The notes: a model not told the origin generated them from the letters alone. Positions 46,512 to 55,905 are shown, counted from the stretch's first letter. The stretch: DNA of 64,000 nucleotides from Gynuella sunshinyii YC6258 (GCF_000940805.1 NZ_CP007142.1:4998593-5062592), one strand, 5' to 3'. Made by a program: numbers and translations.

Positions 46512-48404
46512 ATGGCCAATATCAGTAAAGAACCCATTCGCTTGTCGCCCAGCAGTCAGACAGGCTCCATCTCCAGCCAGACGGAACATCCGCCAGCACC
46601 TGCGCGCGCGCAACCACAACCACCGCCCACTAACAAGCTGATTGAAGCCGTCGTTATTCGCAGTGAACCGTTTGTCGACCTGCAAAAAGGCAACGGAGAG
46701 CAATATCTGCTGGAGTTAAAAACACCTCAGGGTACTTTATTTGTTAAATATCACCGAGCATTGGAACAGGGAACCGTACTGCTACTGGAACCCGATGACC
46801 AGCATAGTTTCAGAACCGCGGACCTGAGTCAGGAACCATTGCGGCTGAAACAACTGATACTTGCAGCTCAACAGTTCAACAATGAAAGTCTGCCAAAAGC
46901 AAAGTTTATAGAGGGACTCAGCACCCGCATTGTGAGTCAATTGCAGAATACGGCATTCGAGTCGATTCCGACCCGCATTCAAAATGCATTGATTGCCGTG
47001 CTGGTACGCCATGCTCAAATCGGCGACTCCAATGCTGAAACACTCAGACAATGGGTCGGTCAGATTCAAAAACCGGCGCTGCCAATCATCGAACCTTCCC
47101 GGCTACAGACGACACTTTCACCGCTCGGCAATCCCCACAGCGAGCACAATCATCAACAGAATTTTGCTCGGGCCGCAGAAGTTGTCAGGCAAATTCAGGA
47201 ACTCAGCCAACCGGTAAAATCAAACAGCCAGTGGCAGTCACTCATCAGGATACTATCGGTCGGACTTGATCATCCTGCCCCCTCACCTCAGTCGGCTGTT
47301 CCGTCTTTTCAACAACACGGAGCCCAAGTAGCAGTGCCGCCAACCACTGGCTCAGCCCCGCCCATTGCGACGGATTGGCCCACTAAACTGCAATCGTTGT
47401 TTACCCAACTGCAGCCATACATTGAAAAACCGGAAAAAATGGATCCTGCCACATCGCAGCAGACCACAACGAACCTGTCATCCACAGCGACTACAACATC
47501 ACCACCTCAGAGTCAGGAAAATTCTGCTGCAATCCGCCAACGCTTTATCGCACTGTTGACCAAAGCCTCCAAGACCAGCACGGTGGCAGAAACCGGTGCC
47601 AACTCTGCTACACCTGACTTCACTCATAAAATGGCGGAAAAATCTGAAATGCCACAAGTGGTCGAACGTATTGCCAGAAAAACTGAAAACCTGCCGTTAT
47701 CGCTCTTACTCATGGAACTTGAACGCAGCCTCAACCAGGAACTAAGGCAAAGACCGGACAGCATCGCCAACCGGCTCAAAACAGAAGCGCAACGCATACT
47801 CGGCAGTACCGGCCTTTATACGCCGGAAAGCCTCAAAAAACAGGCCCATGGTGCCTTAAGACCCGGCTCTCAGAGCAATACTCAGGCATTGGAAGCGGTT
47901 TTGAATGAAAGCCGATCGGCATTGGCGAAAATTCAGTCTCAGCAGATGAACAACCTGCAGTTTCAATTCGAACCGGAATACCACCGGGCGCATTTTCAGC
48001 AGTTTGAAATTCCCATTAATCTGCCTGGTGTTATGACTCACGCTTTCGCCGAAATATGGCACCCTTTGGACAATACCGAAGATTCGGCAGAACAAAACAA
48101 CACCCGACAACAGCGCAAATGGCACCTGCGCCTGCATATGGAGTTCAAACCACTACCACCACATTGTGTGGAGTTGTTTTTTTCATTGAAGAATGAACAC
48201 CAAATCCAGCAGTTGGGTCTGGTATTCTGGAGTGAAGACCCGTTTTCGCTAACCCTGTTTAATCAGTACCAGGATGTCTTGCAGTCAGTTCTGCAAAGCA
48301 AAGGCATAGATGTGGAGCGAGTTGAATCCAAACGGGGGTTACCTGTCAGAGAGCACATATCCAAACAACAACATAGCCAATCAATGGTGGACTTCAAAGT
48401 ATGA
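46512..48404 (+). CDS. FliK-like hook-length control family protein
   Basis: 630 residues. A low-complexity proline/glutamine/serine-rich N-terminal two-thirds (e.g. APARAQPQPPPTNK) is followed by a C-terminal globular domain (~500-620: HLRLHMEFKPLPPHCVELFFSLKNEHQIQQLGLVFW) of the FliK C-terminal type. In flagellar systems FliK measures hook length and triggers the FlhB switch. Here it overlaps by 4 bases with a stand-alone FlhB tail gene, and no other flagellar genes are in the window. Divergent from ccmA across a 261-base gap, as in pseudomonads. Confidence 0.78.
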   Translation: MANISKEPIRLSPSSQTGSISSQTEHPPAPARAQPQPPPTNKLIEAVVIRSEPFVDLQKGNGEQYLLELKTPQGTLFVKYHRALEQGTVLLLEPDDQHSFRTADLSQEPLRLKQLILAAQQFNNESLPKAKFIEGLSTRIVSQLQNTAFESIPTRIQNALIAVLVRHAQIGDSNAETLRQWVGQIQKPALPIIEPSRLQTTLSPLGNPHSEHNHQQNFARAAEVVRQIQELSQPVKSNSQWQSLIRILSVGLDHPAPSPQSAVPSFQQHGAQVAVPPTTGSAPPIATDWPTKLQSLFTQLQPYIEKPEKMDPATSQQTTTNLSSTATTTSPPQSQENSAAIRQRFIALLTKASKTSTVAETGANSATPDFTHKMAEKSEMPQVVERIARKTENLPLSLLLMELERSLNQELRQRPDSIANRLKTEAQRILGSTGLYTPESLKKQAHGALRPGSQSNTQALEAVLNESRSALAKIQSQQMNNLQFQFEPEYHRAHFQQFEIPINLPGVMTHAFAEIWHPLDNTEDSAEQNNTRQQRKWHLRLHMEFKPLPPHCVELFFSLKNEHQIQQLGLVFWSEDPFSLTLFNQYQDVLQSVLQSKGIDVERVESKRGLPVREHISKQQHSQSMVDFKV

Positions 48405-48682
48405 ATCAACCTGACCCACAATCAGCTCTGGCGCTGCATTACAATGGCAAAGATACTCCAACCGTCGTGGCTGCCGGTCAGGGAGAACTTGCGGAAGAGA
48501 TTCTCAGACTGGCCAGGGAATATGAGGTACCCGTGCTGGAAAATAAAGAATTACTGGCCATGTTAACGAGCCTGGATATTGGTCAGGCCATTCCCGATCA
48601 GTTGTTTGAAGTAATCGCTGAAATTATCGCCATGTCTTACTGGCTCAGAGGGCGGGTACCGGAAGGATTTACCGCAGACTAG
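48401..48682 (+). CDS. Stand-alone FlhB C-terminal domain protein (export switch-like)
   Basis: 93 residues matching the cytoplasmic tail of FlhB/EscU (ALHYNGKDTPTVVAAGQGELAEEILRLAREYEVPVLENKELLAMLTSLDIGQAIPDQLFEVIAEIIA). It lacks the membrane part and the NPTH self-cleavage motif, so it resembles FlhB after cleavage ('FlhX'). It probably acts with the FliK-like protein on the flagellar export gate. Confidence 0.87.
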   Translation: MNQPDPQSALALHYNGKDTPTVVAAGQGELAEEILRLAREYEVPVLENKELLAMLTSLDIGQAIPDQLFEVIAEIIAMSYWLRGRVPEGFTAD

Positions 48683-48753
48683 TGTGATACGGTTTTTCTG
48701 GGATATGCTTGCAAAGTTACTCATCAAAGCTCAATCAGATAACGGGAGAACAT

Positions 48754-49140
48754 ATGCATAAAAGCAAACTGGCAGGTTTTATCATTGATTGCCAGACACC
48801 AGACCTGGAGGGTTCTGCAAAATTCTGGGGTGCAGCATTAGGCATGAAAACAGAAACATTTCCAGGAGAGGCGGGGAAAAAGTATATCAAGCTTCAATCC
48901 CCAGTAACCCAGCTATATATTGAGGTACAGACCGTTACCCACCCCAGCCGCGTTCACCTGGATATAGAAACTGATGATATTGAAGCGGAGGTAGCACGCC
49001 TGCAACAATTAGGGGCCAAAGAAGTGGAACGGATTAAAACCTGGGTCATCATGGAAGCACCGACCGGTCATCGCTTTTGCGTGGTACAGGCGGAGCCAGG
49101 AAGCACTTTCGACGAGACCGCCAATCGGTGGCAAGAATAA
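48754..49140 (+). CDS. VOC (glyoxalase-like) family protein
   Basis: 128 residues with the paired beta-alpha-beta-beta-beta units of the VOC fold: GFIIDCQTPDLEGSAKFWGAALGMKTE and HLDIETDDIEAEVARLQQLGAKEVERIKTWVIMEAPTGHRFCVVQ. A possible metal site (H in HLDIE; the usual E is not clear) is uncertain. Substrate unknown. The ATG at 48754 has GGGAG upstream; the longer frame to 48709 is not needed. Confidence 0.88.
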   Translation: MHKSKLAGFIIDCQTPDLEGSAKFWGAALGMKTETFPGEAGKKYIKLQSPVTQLYIEVQTVTHPSRVHLDIETDDIEAEVARLQQLGAKEVERIKTWVIMEAPTGHRFCVVQAEPGSTFDETANRWQE

Positions 49141-49144
49141 TCTG

Positions 49145-49174
49145 TCACTCCACCCCAGGGTCGGGATGGAGTGA
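49145..49174. terminator. Hairpin between the VOC and sugar-binding protein genes
   Basis: TCACTCCA/TGGAGTGA stem with an inner CCC/GGG helix, placed between two convergent stop codons. No strong T-run on either strand. Confidence 0.65.
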
Positions 49175-49186
49175 TCTCAGGTAGCA

Positions 49187-50461
49187 TCACTGCAGATAAT
49201 ACACACCATAACGAATGGCTTTTGACAGTTGAGCCGCGGCCTGATCAGGCTCAACCCCATTCCTCCAGCTTTTTGCCACACTCGGAGAAAACTGATCCAA
49301 CACCTGTTCAGTAGTTGCCATTCCATGGGCAATACTGGGTAGCAACATGCCATTTTGAGAGGCGTCCATAAAGTCTTTCTTGCTTTTCTGGGCACACTGA
49401 TCAAAACCATTTAGAGACAGGTCGATGCGTGCAGGAATGGAGCCCTTGGCTTTATTGAACGCTATTTGAAAACGCTCACTCATAACGTCTGATGCCAGTG
49501 CGAGCTGAGCTTCAATTTTGCTCTCACCTTCCAGTTTAAACATGGCAAAACTATCCACCACATATATGAAGCTGCCTTCCGTTCCCGGAGTAGTGGCACA
49601 GATATAGTCGCGACCAGGTTGTTTGTTGGCCAGTATGAATTCACCCTTAGCCCAATCTCCCATGAACTGAAAAGCAGCTTCTCCATTGATAACCTGCTTG
49701 GTAGCTGCGTCCCAGGCCTCCGACCCCGTACTCGGCGCCAGAAATGGCTTAAGACGATCCATCTGCTCAAATACTTTATCCATTGTTTTACTACGCAGAA
49801 CACTGGTGTCATGCTTTACGAATGCATCGAGGTAAAATTCCGAGCCCCCAACAGCCAGAGCAACCGACTCAAACAACGTTGCGTCCTGCCAGGGCTCATT
49901 TCCAGCTGCAATCACTGGATATCCGGCTTTCTGAATTTTTTTGGCAACCGCTTCAAACTCAGCCCAATTAGTAGGAACTTTGGCACCAACTGCATCCAGA
50001 ATCGGTTTGTTCACCCACATCCAGTTGCTGCGGTGCACGTTCACAGGCGTGGCAACATAATGCCCTTCAAACTTCATATCATCGGCGATGACTTTGGGCA
50101 ATTTGGCGTCCCAGTCTTCACGCTTGGAAATTTCATCAAGATTGGCCAGGTAGTTAAATCTCGCCCAGCGCTTAATCGATTCACCTTTCAAAACGGTGGC
50201 TGCCGGTGGATTACGGAGCAGCACCCGATGATTGAGCTCCGATCTCGCCTGCACACCACTCCCCCCGGTGACCACGAAATCTTTCCAGGTGTGTCCGGAA
50301 TCCTGAACCATCTGTTTGAGGATATTGATCGCCGCAGCCTCACCGCCTGATGTCCAATAGTGTAAAACCTCTACTTCACCGGCCCTGACAAAGGATGAGG
50401 CCGCAAAAATGAACGCTATTTTTAAAATTATTCGAACCTGATGAGCTAATTGACAATTCAT
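49187..50461 (-). CDS. Periplasmic sugar-binding protein of an ABC-type importer (orphan)
   Basis: 424 residues. The signal peptide (VRIILKIAFIFAASSFVRA) precedes GEVEVLHYWTSGGEAAAINILKQM, the start of a family-1 solute-binding protein. NVHRSNWMWVNKPILDAVG and GEAAFQFMGDWAKGEF are typical of glucose/mannose-type carbohydrate binders. No permease or ATPase genes adjoin it, so it either uses components encoded elsewhere or serves as a sensor input. Sugar not determinable. It lies next to gnd, which may be coincidence. Confidence 0.9.
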   Translation of the reverse strand: MNCQLAHQVRIILKIAFIFAASSFVRAGEVEVLHYWTSGGEAAAINILKQMVQDSGHTWKDFVVTGGSGVQARSELNHRVLLRNPPAATVLKGESIKRWARFNYLANLDEISKREDWDAKLPKVIADDMKFEGHYVATPVNVHRSNWMWVNKPILDAVGAKVPTNWAEFEAVAKKIQKAGYPVIAAGNEPWQDATLFESVALAVGGSEFYLDAFVKHDTSVLRSKTMDKVFEQMDRLKPFLAPSTGSEAWDAATKQVINGEAAFQFMGDWAKGEFILANKQPGRDYICATTPGTEGSFIYVVDSFAMFKLEGESKIEAQLALASDVMSERFQIAFNKAKGSIPARIDLSLNGFDQCAQKSKKDFMDASQNGMLLPSIAHGMATTEQVLDQFSPSVAKSWRNGVEPDQAAAQLSKAIRYGVYYLQ

Positions 50462-50833
50462 ATTGATAAGTTCCGTACTCTCTCGTTTATTTCTTGAACA
50501 ACTAAAAACTGCTACCGCACCGGATTTGCCATGCTATTCAGAGGCTCTTTTATTGGAAATCCAGATAAAATCATCAAATTTTTCCGACTGAGCAAAACTG
50601 CAGCAAACTTACGAACTCTATGAAATTTTTTGATGAAAGCATAATCGCAATATTTACACTTTTATTATTCTCTTACAATTAGTAAGCATCATATTTTATT
50701 TTTTAAGCAAAAAAGTTTCCATGAAACCCATTTTTACGGCTATCAAACTGGCCAAAAAACTGAGGAGAGTACTAAGAGCGCTATTGGAGAGGGAGGACTG
50801 AAAAAATCGTTTTTTGGAGGGAAAAAATCAACA
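50462..50833. other. AT-rich intergenic region between sugar-binding protein gene and gnd
   Basis: About 370 bases without a confident gene. It holds the promoter of the sugar-binding protein gene (minus). On the plus strand there is a plausible TTTACA / 15 bases / TACAAT promoter at about 50653-50679, a 26-codon frame at 50721-50801 without a ribosome site, and an A6-TCG-T6 inverted repeat at about 50801-50815. Confidence 0.5.
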
Positions 50834-50867
50834 AACAGGAAACCGACACGACGGTCGGTTTCCTGTT
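50834..50867 (-). terminator. Strong terminator of gnd
   Basis: AACAGGAAACCGAC/GTCGGTTTCCTGTT: a 14-bp perfect stem with a 6-base loop, starting 5 bases after the gnd stop codon. The plus-strand side also ends in TTTT, so it could terminate transcripts from either direction. Confidence 0.9.
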
Positions 50868-50872
50868 TTGAC

Positions 50873-52324
50873 TTACACGTTATAAGTTGAAGACGAGGTA
50901 TCTCCGCCACGACCAGTCCAGTTCGTATGAAAAAACTCTCCACGCGGACGATCGATACGCTCATAAGTATGAGCCCCAAAGAAATCACGCTGGGCTTGTA
51001 GCAGATTTGCCGGAAGACGTTCAGCCCGGTAGCCATCGAAATAGCTCAATGCAGAGGTCATCGCAGGTGCTGATATACCATTCGTAACAGCCGCCGCCAC
51101 CACTCTGCGCCATCCGGCCTGAGCCTGAGTGATTTTTTCTTTAAAATATGGATCCAGCAACAGGTTGCTCAACGCCGGGTTATTATCAAATGCCTCTTTG
51201 ATGTTGCCCAGAAAAACGGAACGAATGATGCAGCCACCACGCCACATAAGCGCGATACCACCATAGTTCAGATTCCAGCCATATTCTTTGGCCGCTTCCC
51301 GCATCAGAACATAACCCTGGGCATAGGAGACGATTTTGGCCGCAAACAGTGCCTGTCTCAGATCCTCGATAAACGCCTGTTTATCTCCTTCGAACGCTAC
51401 TTCAGGGCCGGATAACACTTTCGACGCTTCAACCCGCTCTTCTTTCTGAGCTGACAGGCAACGGGCAAACACAGCCTCTCCAATCAATGTCAGCGGGACG
51501 CCCATTTCCAGCGCCGATACCCCTGTCCATTTACCAGTGCCTTTTTGTCCGGCCGTATCAAGTATTTTTTCCACCAACGCTTCGCCATCTTCTTTATAGG
51601 CAAAAATATCGCGGGTGATTTCGATCAGGTAGCTGTTAAGCTCGGTTTTGTTCCAGGCGGCAAAAACGTCATGTAATTCATCGGCATTCAGGCCCAACAG
51701 CACTTTCATAATCTGATAGGCTTCAGTGATGAGCTGCATATCGCCATATTCAATGCCGTTATGGACCATTTTGACAAAGTGACCGGCACCATTCTCACCC
51801 ACCCAGTCACAGCATGGTGTACCGTCTTCCACTTTTGCGGCAATACCCTGAAAAATCGGCCGGACCGCTTCCCAGGCGGCAGGCGAACCACCGGGCATGA
51901 TTGAAGGACCGGTCAGCGCACCTTCTTCCCCACCCGATACGCCACTGCCGACAAACAACAGGCCTTTGCTTTCAAGATAAGCCACCCGACGATTGGTATC
52001 CGGAAAATGAGTATTGCCACCATCAATGATGATGTCACCGGGCTCAAGGTGAGGAATCAACTGCTCGATGAAATCGTCAACCGGCTGACCAGCTTTAACC
52101 ATTAGCATGACTTTTCTGGGCTTGGACAAAGAAGCGACCAACTCTTCAATGGAGTGGGCACCACGGATATTCTTACCTTTCGCACGACCAGCCAGAAAAC
52201 TGTCCACTTTTTCTACGGAACGATTATAAGCTGTGACAGTAAAGCCCTTGCTTGCCATATTCAGGACCAGGTTTTCGCCCATCACCGCCAAACCCACCAG
52301 ACCGATATCCGATAATGCTTTCAT
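50873..52324 (-). CDS. gnd: 6-phosphogluconate dehydrogenase (decarboxylating)
   Basis: Oxidises 6-phosphogluconate to ribulose-5-phosphate with NADP in the pentose phosphate pathway. 483 residues, the long form. NADP-binding fold GLVGLAVMGENLVLNMASKGFTVTAYNRS, substrate-binding GSGVSGGEEGALTGPSIMPGG, catalytic lysine and glutamate in GAGHFVKMVHNGIEYGDMQLI, and C-terminal RGGCIIRSVFL. No zwf or pgl gene is adjacent. The 151-base gap upstream presumably holds its promoter. Confidence 0.97.
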   Translation of the reverse strand: MKALSDIGLVGLAVMGENLVLNMASKGFTVTAYNRSVEKVDSFLAGRAKGKNIRGAHSIEELVASLSKPRKVMLMVKAGQPVDDFIEQLIPHLEPGDIIIDGGNTHFPDTNRRVAYLESKGLLFVGSGVSGGEEGALTGPSIMPGGSPAAWEAVRPIFQGIAAKVEDGTPCCDWVGENGAGHFVKMVHNGIEYGDMQLITEAYQIMKVLLGLNADELHDVFAAWNKTELNSYLIEITRDIFAYKEDGEALVEKILDTAGQKGTGKWTGVSALEMGVPLTLIGEAVFARCLSAQKEERVEASKVLSGPEVAFEGDKQAFIEDLRQALFAAKIVSYAQGYVLMREAAKEYGWNLNYGGIALMWRGGCIIRSVFLGNIKEAFDNNPALSNLLLDPYFKEKITQAQAGWRRVVAAAVTNGISAPAMTSALSYFDGYRAERLPANLLQAQRDFFGAHTYERIDRPRGEFFHTNWTGRGGDTSSSTYNV

Positions 52325-52475
52325 AGTTACCTTCCCCCAATTTTTTAATCGCGCCAGGCAATCAACAGATAAATAAATTGTAGTTTTATTACAGAATAGT
52401 AACGCTTTTTTACGCCAAAAGTGAATGTTCTATCCTTTAATATCCTTTGAGCACTTATTTTTTTGTAACAAACTT

Positions 52476-53546
52476 TCAGAATTGGATAAAACTCCAATGG
52501 TTGTCCCAACGTAATCCGGTCTGCCGACTCGCTGTCTGATCATCCGCCCTGATCAAACCAACACCACTGCCCGCCCACCAACGCTGTCCATCCGAGGCCA
52601 GAGGACAAACATCCTGAATATAATCGCTATATTGAAACGCCCGACTGGAAGCATCCCACACACCAACCCGGTGTCCACGCGGAGAGCTGGCAACAATCTG
52701 ATGTCCGCAGCTCGCAACCGAGCCAATATAGTTTTTGAAATTCATCCAATCGAGATCACTGGCTTCAAAGGGTAACAGCTGTTGTGGCTGCTGGTCGACC
52801 GGACGGTCCGTAATCGCCAGCAATGGGAGAGTTTGAGGGATGTCAGACTGATACTGCATGGCAATGACAGCATGCCCGTTGTCTGTTAACGTCAGATGCC
52901 GCGTGCTCAGCAAGTGATCCACCGGTGCCAGACGCCAGTGTTCTTTACCTGTCACCGGATGCACGCACAACAACGAAGGCTGCATGGTATTTTGATTCAA
53001 CACCTCTCTGCCAGCCGTTCGCAGTCCACCAATACCCGCAACCAGATAATCAGGGCTATGAAGAAGGATTTCATGTGGTCCCAGTCCATTCAGAGGAACC
53101 ACATCTCTCAAAGACCAACTCTTCCGTTCATAATGAAATAACACCCCATCACTGGATCCCAGTTTTTCACCGGAAACATGCATGGCGTGGTCAGTGAATA
53201 CCACATGACCATTAAACACATGGCCTTGAGGTGCCTTGAGGCGATGGATTACTCTGCCGGTGTCAGGCTCAAACACAATCACAAACGCACCCGGCCTGCG
53301 GGCCACTAATGCAGCAACCTCGTGCGCCACTGACGCCGAGCCGTGAGCCCGACCTGGCAGCGGAATCCGGTAAATTACTCTGCCGGCAGTCAAATCAAAA
53401 CAAACAGCAGACCATTGTCCATCTGCTGTTTTAATCACTCCCAGAACCCTTTTCTGCTGATCGCCCGACATATCAGTGGCCAGAGTATGCCAGCTCAACC
53501 CGGCCAGTGCCGCGACCTTAATAAAGTCTCTACGATTAATCGCCAT
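52476..53546 (-). CDS. DUF1513 family exported protein
   Basis: 356 residues. The N-terminus MAINRRDFIKVAALAGLSWHTLA is a twin-arginine (Tat) signal, so it is exported folded. The body is beta-propeller-like with repeated strands (HEVAALVARRPGAFVIVFEPDTGRVIHRL; GPHEILLHSPDYLVAGIGGL). DUF1513 proteins accompany imelysins and DUF1111 proteins in iron-regulated loci; activity unknown. Last gene of the Fur-box operon, overlapping the upstream gene by 11 bases. Confidence 0.9.
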   Translation of the reverse strand: MAINRRDFIKVAALAGLSWHTLATDMSGDQQKRVLGVIKTADGQWSAVCFDLTAGRVIYRIPLPGRAHGSASVAHEVAALVARRPGAFVIVFEPDTGRVIHRLKAPQGHVFNGHVVFTDHAMHVSGEKLGSSDGVLFHYERKSWSLRDVVPLNGLGPHEILLHSPDYLVAGIGGLRTAGREVLNQNTMQPSLLCVHPVTGKEHWRLAPVDHLLSTRHLTLTDNGHAVIAMQYQSDIPQTLPLLAITDRPVDQQPQQLLPFEASDLDWMNFKNYIGSVASCGHQIVASSPRGHRVGVWDASSRAFQYSDYIQDVCPLASDGQRWWAGSGVGLIRADDQTASRQTGLRWDNHWSFIQF

Positions 53547-54453
53547 CTAAATTACTGAACCCTATGGTAATTCCCAGCTCAGGGGCCATCTCCGTCACCA
53601 GCAGCTTCACCAGACTTTCCACAATGGTCTTTTGAATAACCCACGATTGGAGCGGCATTTGTGGCTCTTCTCCTGTGCCCAACACCACCATAACGGCATC
53701 AAAGTCACTCCAAAGCTCAGCATCGGTCTGTTGTTTCAGCACCCCCTCCATTTCCCGGATAGCACTGAACAGATGGCCCAGGATGATCACCTGAGAACCT
53801 GTTCGCCAGCCTTCCATACCGTAGAGATTCAACTGGGTTTTGCTTCCGGCAACCGCATCAATACGTTTTTCAGTCATGCCCAATAACGAGGTGTACTGAT
53901 TGAACTGAAACGCCAGAGTGGCTTGATCCGGAGTATTGGTAATCGACTCGACCTGCTGCAAATTCGCTTTAAAGCTTGTAATCCAGGCGGAGAAGTAAAG
54001 ACATGACTGCGAAGCCGGAGTCTGCTCGGCTGACAAAACATATTCAGCACCGCCCAAAGCGACTGCCGGTGCCGGTGCCTTGCTGAAGTCCATCGTATCA
54101 CTGGCTAATAAAGCCTGAGTCTGACGCCGGGTAAGATCCTTTCGGTCGGGCCAGAAGCTGAACCGAAAAGCTAACCCCGAAGCCTCCAGCCGATAAGGTG
54201 CCAACAACTGATAACCAAGCCAGCTGCCATGCAGATCCAGCAAGGAATCCAGAGTTTGTTGGTAAGGCGCTCCTTGCCCTTCAAGAGACTGACTGTCGTC
54301 GTCAACAGCGGTACACAACGCCGTCACATCATGCTCAAACTTTTCGAGCTGTTGATGGATCAACGCTAGTTTCTGGGTTTCATAGGTTTCCCACGGAGTC
54401 GCAGCAAATGCTGGAACCGTGATCAAAGCAAATAAAAGAGCAGCAACTTTCAT
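53536..54453 (-). CDS. Imelysin-like periplasmic protein (degenerate motif)
   Basis: 305 residues with signal peptide MKVAALLFALITVPAFA. Helical imelysin fold suggested by LHGSWLGYQLLAPYRLEASGLAFRFSFWPDRKDLTRRQTQALL and GTGEEPQMPLQSWVIQKTIVESLVKLLV. The GxHxxE motif found in the operon's first imelysin is not evident, so metal binding or partner use may differ. Start overlaps the DUF1111 stop by 1 base (TAATG). Confidence 0.85.
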   Translation of the reverse strand: MKVAALLFALITVPAFAATPWETYETQKLALIHQQLEKFEHDVTALCTAVDDDSQSLEGQGAPYQQTLDSLLDLHGSWLGYQLLAPYRLEASGLAFRFSFWPDRKDLTRRQTQALLASDTMDFSKAPAPAVALGGAEYVLSAEQTPASQSCLYFSAWITSFKANLQQVESITNTPDQATLAFQFNQYTSLLGMTEKRIDAVAGSKTQLNLYGMEGWRTGSQVIILGHLFSAIREMEGVLKQQTDAELWSDFDAVMVVLGTGEEPQMPLQSWVIQKTIVESLVKLLVTEMAPELGITIGFSNLDGD

Positions 54454-55826
54454 TAGAGTGATTCCAAAAATTTCAATAATGACTGACGACTATCACGATC
54501 AGCCTTCAGATAGTTGTTTTGGGCAGTCTGAGCCTCTCCACCATGCCATAAAATGGCTTCTTCAATGCTTCGGGCACGACCATCATGCAGAAAGAAAGCT
54601 TTTCCCCCTGCTACTTCGTCAACCAGCCCCAATCCCCACAGCGGCGGGGTCCGCCATTCTGAACCGCTCGCTTCAAATTCAGGACGATGATCAGCCAGAT
54701 CTTCTCCCATATCATGCAACAACAAGTCGCTGTATGGATAAAACACCTGATTGGCCAGTGATGCATCCGCAATAGAGGCTGTCCGTTGTTGCGGTTTATG
54801 ACACCACGCACATCCCATTTCGGCAAACAACTTTTCGCCCTGCTGTACAACAGGGTCGCTGGTGTTCCTGCGTGCCGGAACCCCAAGATGGGCGGTGTAA
54901 AACTCCACTTTGGAGAGGATATTATCACTGACTTCCTGATCACCTCCATCGGGAGCAGCCAGACACGCCTGCTGAGCGGGAGTGCAATCAGTCTGGTGAA
55001 ACAGATGACTGGTCAGTCCCATATCACCGGAAAACGCCGCCGAATTCTGCTGCATTAAGGTAGGCTGACCGGCTTTCCAGCCAAACCGCCCGATGACAGT
55101 CTGTTGGCGGGCGATATCCCAGACCTGATTGGCTCTGCCAGATACCAGACCCTGCTTTGCCTGTCGTTGCTGTTCGGCCAAAATATCAGCTTCGGGTATT
55201 GCTTCGAGGAGTCCCAGACCGATCATTTGCGGAGCAATACGAACAGAGGTCAGCAGATTGGAGCCCGGAACACCATAACCAAAGTTTTCCAGTCGCAGAT
55301 GTGGTTTGCGCAACAGCAGAATTCCGCCGTCAGCAAACCGAACCGCTTTATCCTGATAATCGATAAAGATCTCCGCTTCTGCCGGAATACCGGGAATAGC
55401 CATATCCTGCAACTGCCCACCATAGACGGGGTGAGGAATAACCCCTTCACGTTTAAGTCGCTCCGGGTCTGCCGTACCGGTGACACTCAGCCGTACCAAC
55501 ATAGATACTGCATTTGCCTCACCGGCTTCACGCGGATGACCTCGACCGTCTTTAATGTGACAGTTTTGACAACCGTTGGTATTGAACAGTGGCCCAAGGC
55601 CATCACGTGCTGTCGTTGAGGATGGCGCGATCACCCAGGGATTGCGGAAAAAGCTGTTACCAACACTAAAATCAAGGCGTTGCAAAGGTGTCAGGTTGGC
55701 TGCCGGGAGAGAAAAGGCCTGTCGGCCAGATGCACTGACGGTGGTTGCTCCACCACTCGGAGCAGCGTTAGCAACTCCATAAAGGCTAAGAAGACATACA
55801 ACGGTCGGGAATATTTTTTCTTTCAT
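54453..55826 (-). CDS. Diheme DUF1111 oxidoreductase
   Basis: 457 residues with signal peptide MKEKIFPTVVCLLSLYGVANA. Two c-type heme motifs, CQNCH (~88) in TNGCQNCHIKDGRGH and CAWCH (~345) in MGCAWCHKPQ, as in the DUF1111 'thiol oxidoreductase' family distantly related to diheme peroxidases. Other family features are DGLGPLFN and the end FFLHDGRARSIEEAILWHGGEA. It needs the Ccm system encoded at 39-46 kb. The ATG at 55826 is chosen because a terminator-like hairpin occupies the stretch up to the alternative start at 55871. Confidence 0.92.
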   Translation of the reverse strand: MKEKIFPTVVCLLSLYGVANAAPSGGATTVSASGRQAFSLPAANLTPLQRLDFSVGNSFFRNPWVIAPSSTTARDGLGPLFNTNGCQNCHIKDGRGHPREAGEANAVSMLVRLSVTGTADPERLKREGVIPHPVYGGQLQDMAIPGIPAEAEIFIDYQDKAVRFADGGILLLRKPHLRLENFGYGVPGSNLLTSVRIAPQMIGLGLLEAIPEADILAEQQRQAKQGLVSGRANQVWDIARQQTVIGRFGWKAGQPTLMQQNSAAFSGDMGLTSHLFHQTDCTPAQQACLAAPDGGDQEVSDNILSKVEFYTAHLGVPARRNTSDPVVQQGEKLFAEMGCAWCHKPQQRTASIADASLANQVFYPYSDLLLHDMGEDLADHRPEFEASGSEWRTPPLWGLGLVDEVAGGKAFFLHDGRARSIEEAILWHGGEAQTAQNNYLKADRDSRQSLLKFLESL

Positions 55827-55836
55827 AACAACAACG

Positions 55837-55865
55837 AAAAAGGCCGGTTTAACACCAGCCTTTTT
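55837..55865 (-). terminator. Hairpin inside the Fur-box operon, between the first imelysin and DUF1111 genes
   Basis: AAAAAGGCTGG/CCGGCCTTTTT forms an 11-bp stem (one G-T pair) with a 7-base loop ending in TTTTT. It lies 40 bases after the first gene and 11 bases before the next start, so it can act as a partial terminator that lowers expression of the downstream genes. Confidence 0.8.
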
Positions 55866-55905
55866 CAACATGGCTCAACGCCACGACTCCTCTATTCGGT
55901 TAAGT

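Noticed and set aside
50721-50801. 26-codon plus-strand frame MKPIFTAIKLAKKL... as a gene
   Set aside because: No ribosome binding site and too short to judge; kept only as a low-interest finding.
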